Assembly (NCBI GenBank): GCA_947683625.1
Contig: CANTUR010000069.1
Coordinates: 5,580,001 to 5,644,000, forward strand
Direction of reading: 5' to 3'
Source: Mallotus nudiflorus
Taxonomy: Eukaryota; Streptophyta; Magnoliopsida; Malpighiales; Euphorbiaceae
DNA length: 64,000 bases
Positions within the stretch are counted from its first letter, which is position 1. The number at the start of each line of letters is the position of its first letter. The position numbers and the translations under genes are program-made. The notes under the pieces were generated by a model. The model saw only the letters and a program-made list of their open reading frames with translations. It did not search any database and was not told where the DNA came from. This document shows, piece by piece, positions 63,985 through 64,000 of this stretch.

Positions 63985-64000
63985 GCTAGAACTTGTATTT
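62749..64000. repeat. 167-bp satellite, young domain after the solo LTR
   Basis: It continues copy B in exact register after the 5-bp duplication, again with alternating type A and B monomers. The last 16 bases start the next higher-order copy. No gene is seen. Confidence 0.92.

Noticed and set aside
1..64000. CRISPR-like array
   Set aside because: The 167-bp units are contiguous tandem copies without unique spacers, and the context is a plant genome.

Overview
The window looks like constitutive heterochromatin, probably centromeric or pericentromeric, from a flowering plant. It has no ordinary host gene that I can support. Everything visible is one AT-rich tandem satellite with a monomer of about 167 bp, plus LTR retrotransposons inserted in it. 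The plant assignment rests on plant-type Ty1/copia and Ty3/gypsy polyproteins and on primer-binding sites of the initiator-Met-tRNA type (TGGTATCAGAGCC). I cannot name the species.

Layout. 1-7945: old, heterogeneous satellite with traces of a 7-monomer higher-order repeat. 7946-17284: a complete but dead Ty1/copia element with 2-kb LTRs and gag, PR, INT, RT and RH remnants in copia order. 17285-27094: old satellite with a repeat of about 12 monomers. 27095-27553: a fragment that may be the start of another LTR. 27554-about 32080: a Ty3/gypsy element with 5' LTR, gag, PR and RT, cut off at the start of RNase H. About 32080-35612: satellite. 35613-54838: a head-to-tail array of eight nearly identical units of about 2302 bp (801-bp LTR, PBS, gag-only body), closed by a ninth LTR and 9 further bases. 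54839-64000: a younger satellite domain built from a 25-monomer higher-order repeat of about 4.15 kb, with two copies and the start of a third. Its second copy is split by an 825-bp minus-strand solo LTR at 61924-62748 with a 5-bp target-site duplication.

How the parts relate. The array unit shares the 3' part of its LTR, its PBS and parts of its leader with the truncated gypsy element at 27.5 kb. It carries a clearly different gag and only the tail of pol, so it looks like a non-autonomous, gag-only (TR-GAG-like) partner of that family. All eight copies have the same TAG inside gag at a conserved Trp position. Seven of eight have a TGA further on; unit 4 alone reads CAA there. Sharing of variants between non-adjacent units points to exchange inside the array, so a retrotransposon appears to be turning into a 2.3-kb satellite. 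The array sits on the border between an old, diverged satellite domain and a young, homogeneous one.

Most recognisable lesions in the element genes are G-to-A or C-to-T changes (Trp codons to stops, Gln codons to stops, catalytic Asp to Asn, zinc-knuckle Cys to Tyr), as expected of long-methylated DNA. The many 60-100 residue open frames in the satellite are by-products of its sequence and are not annotated as genes.
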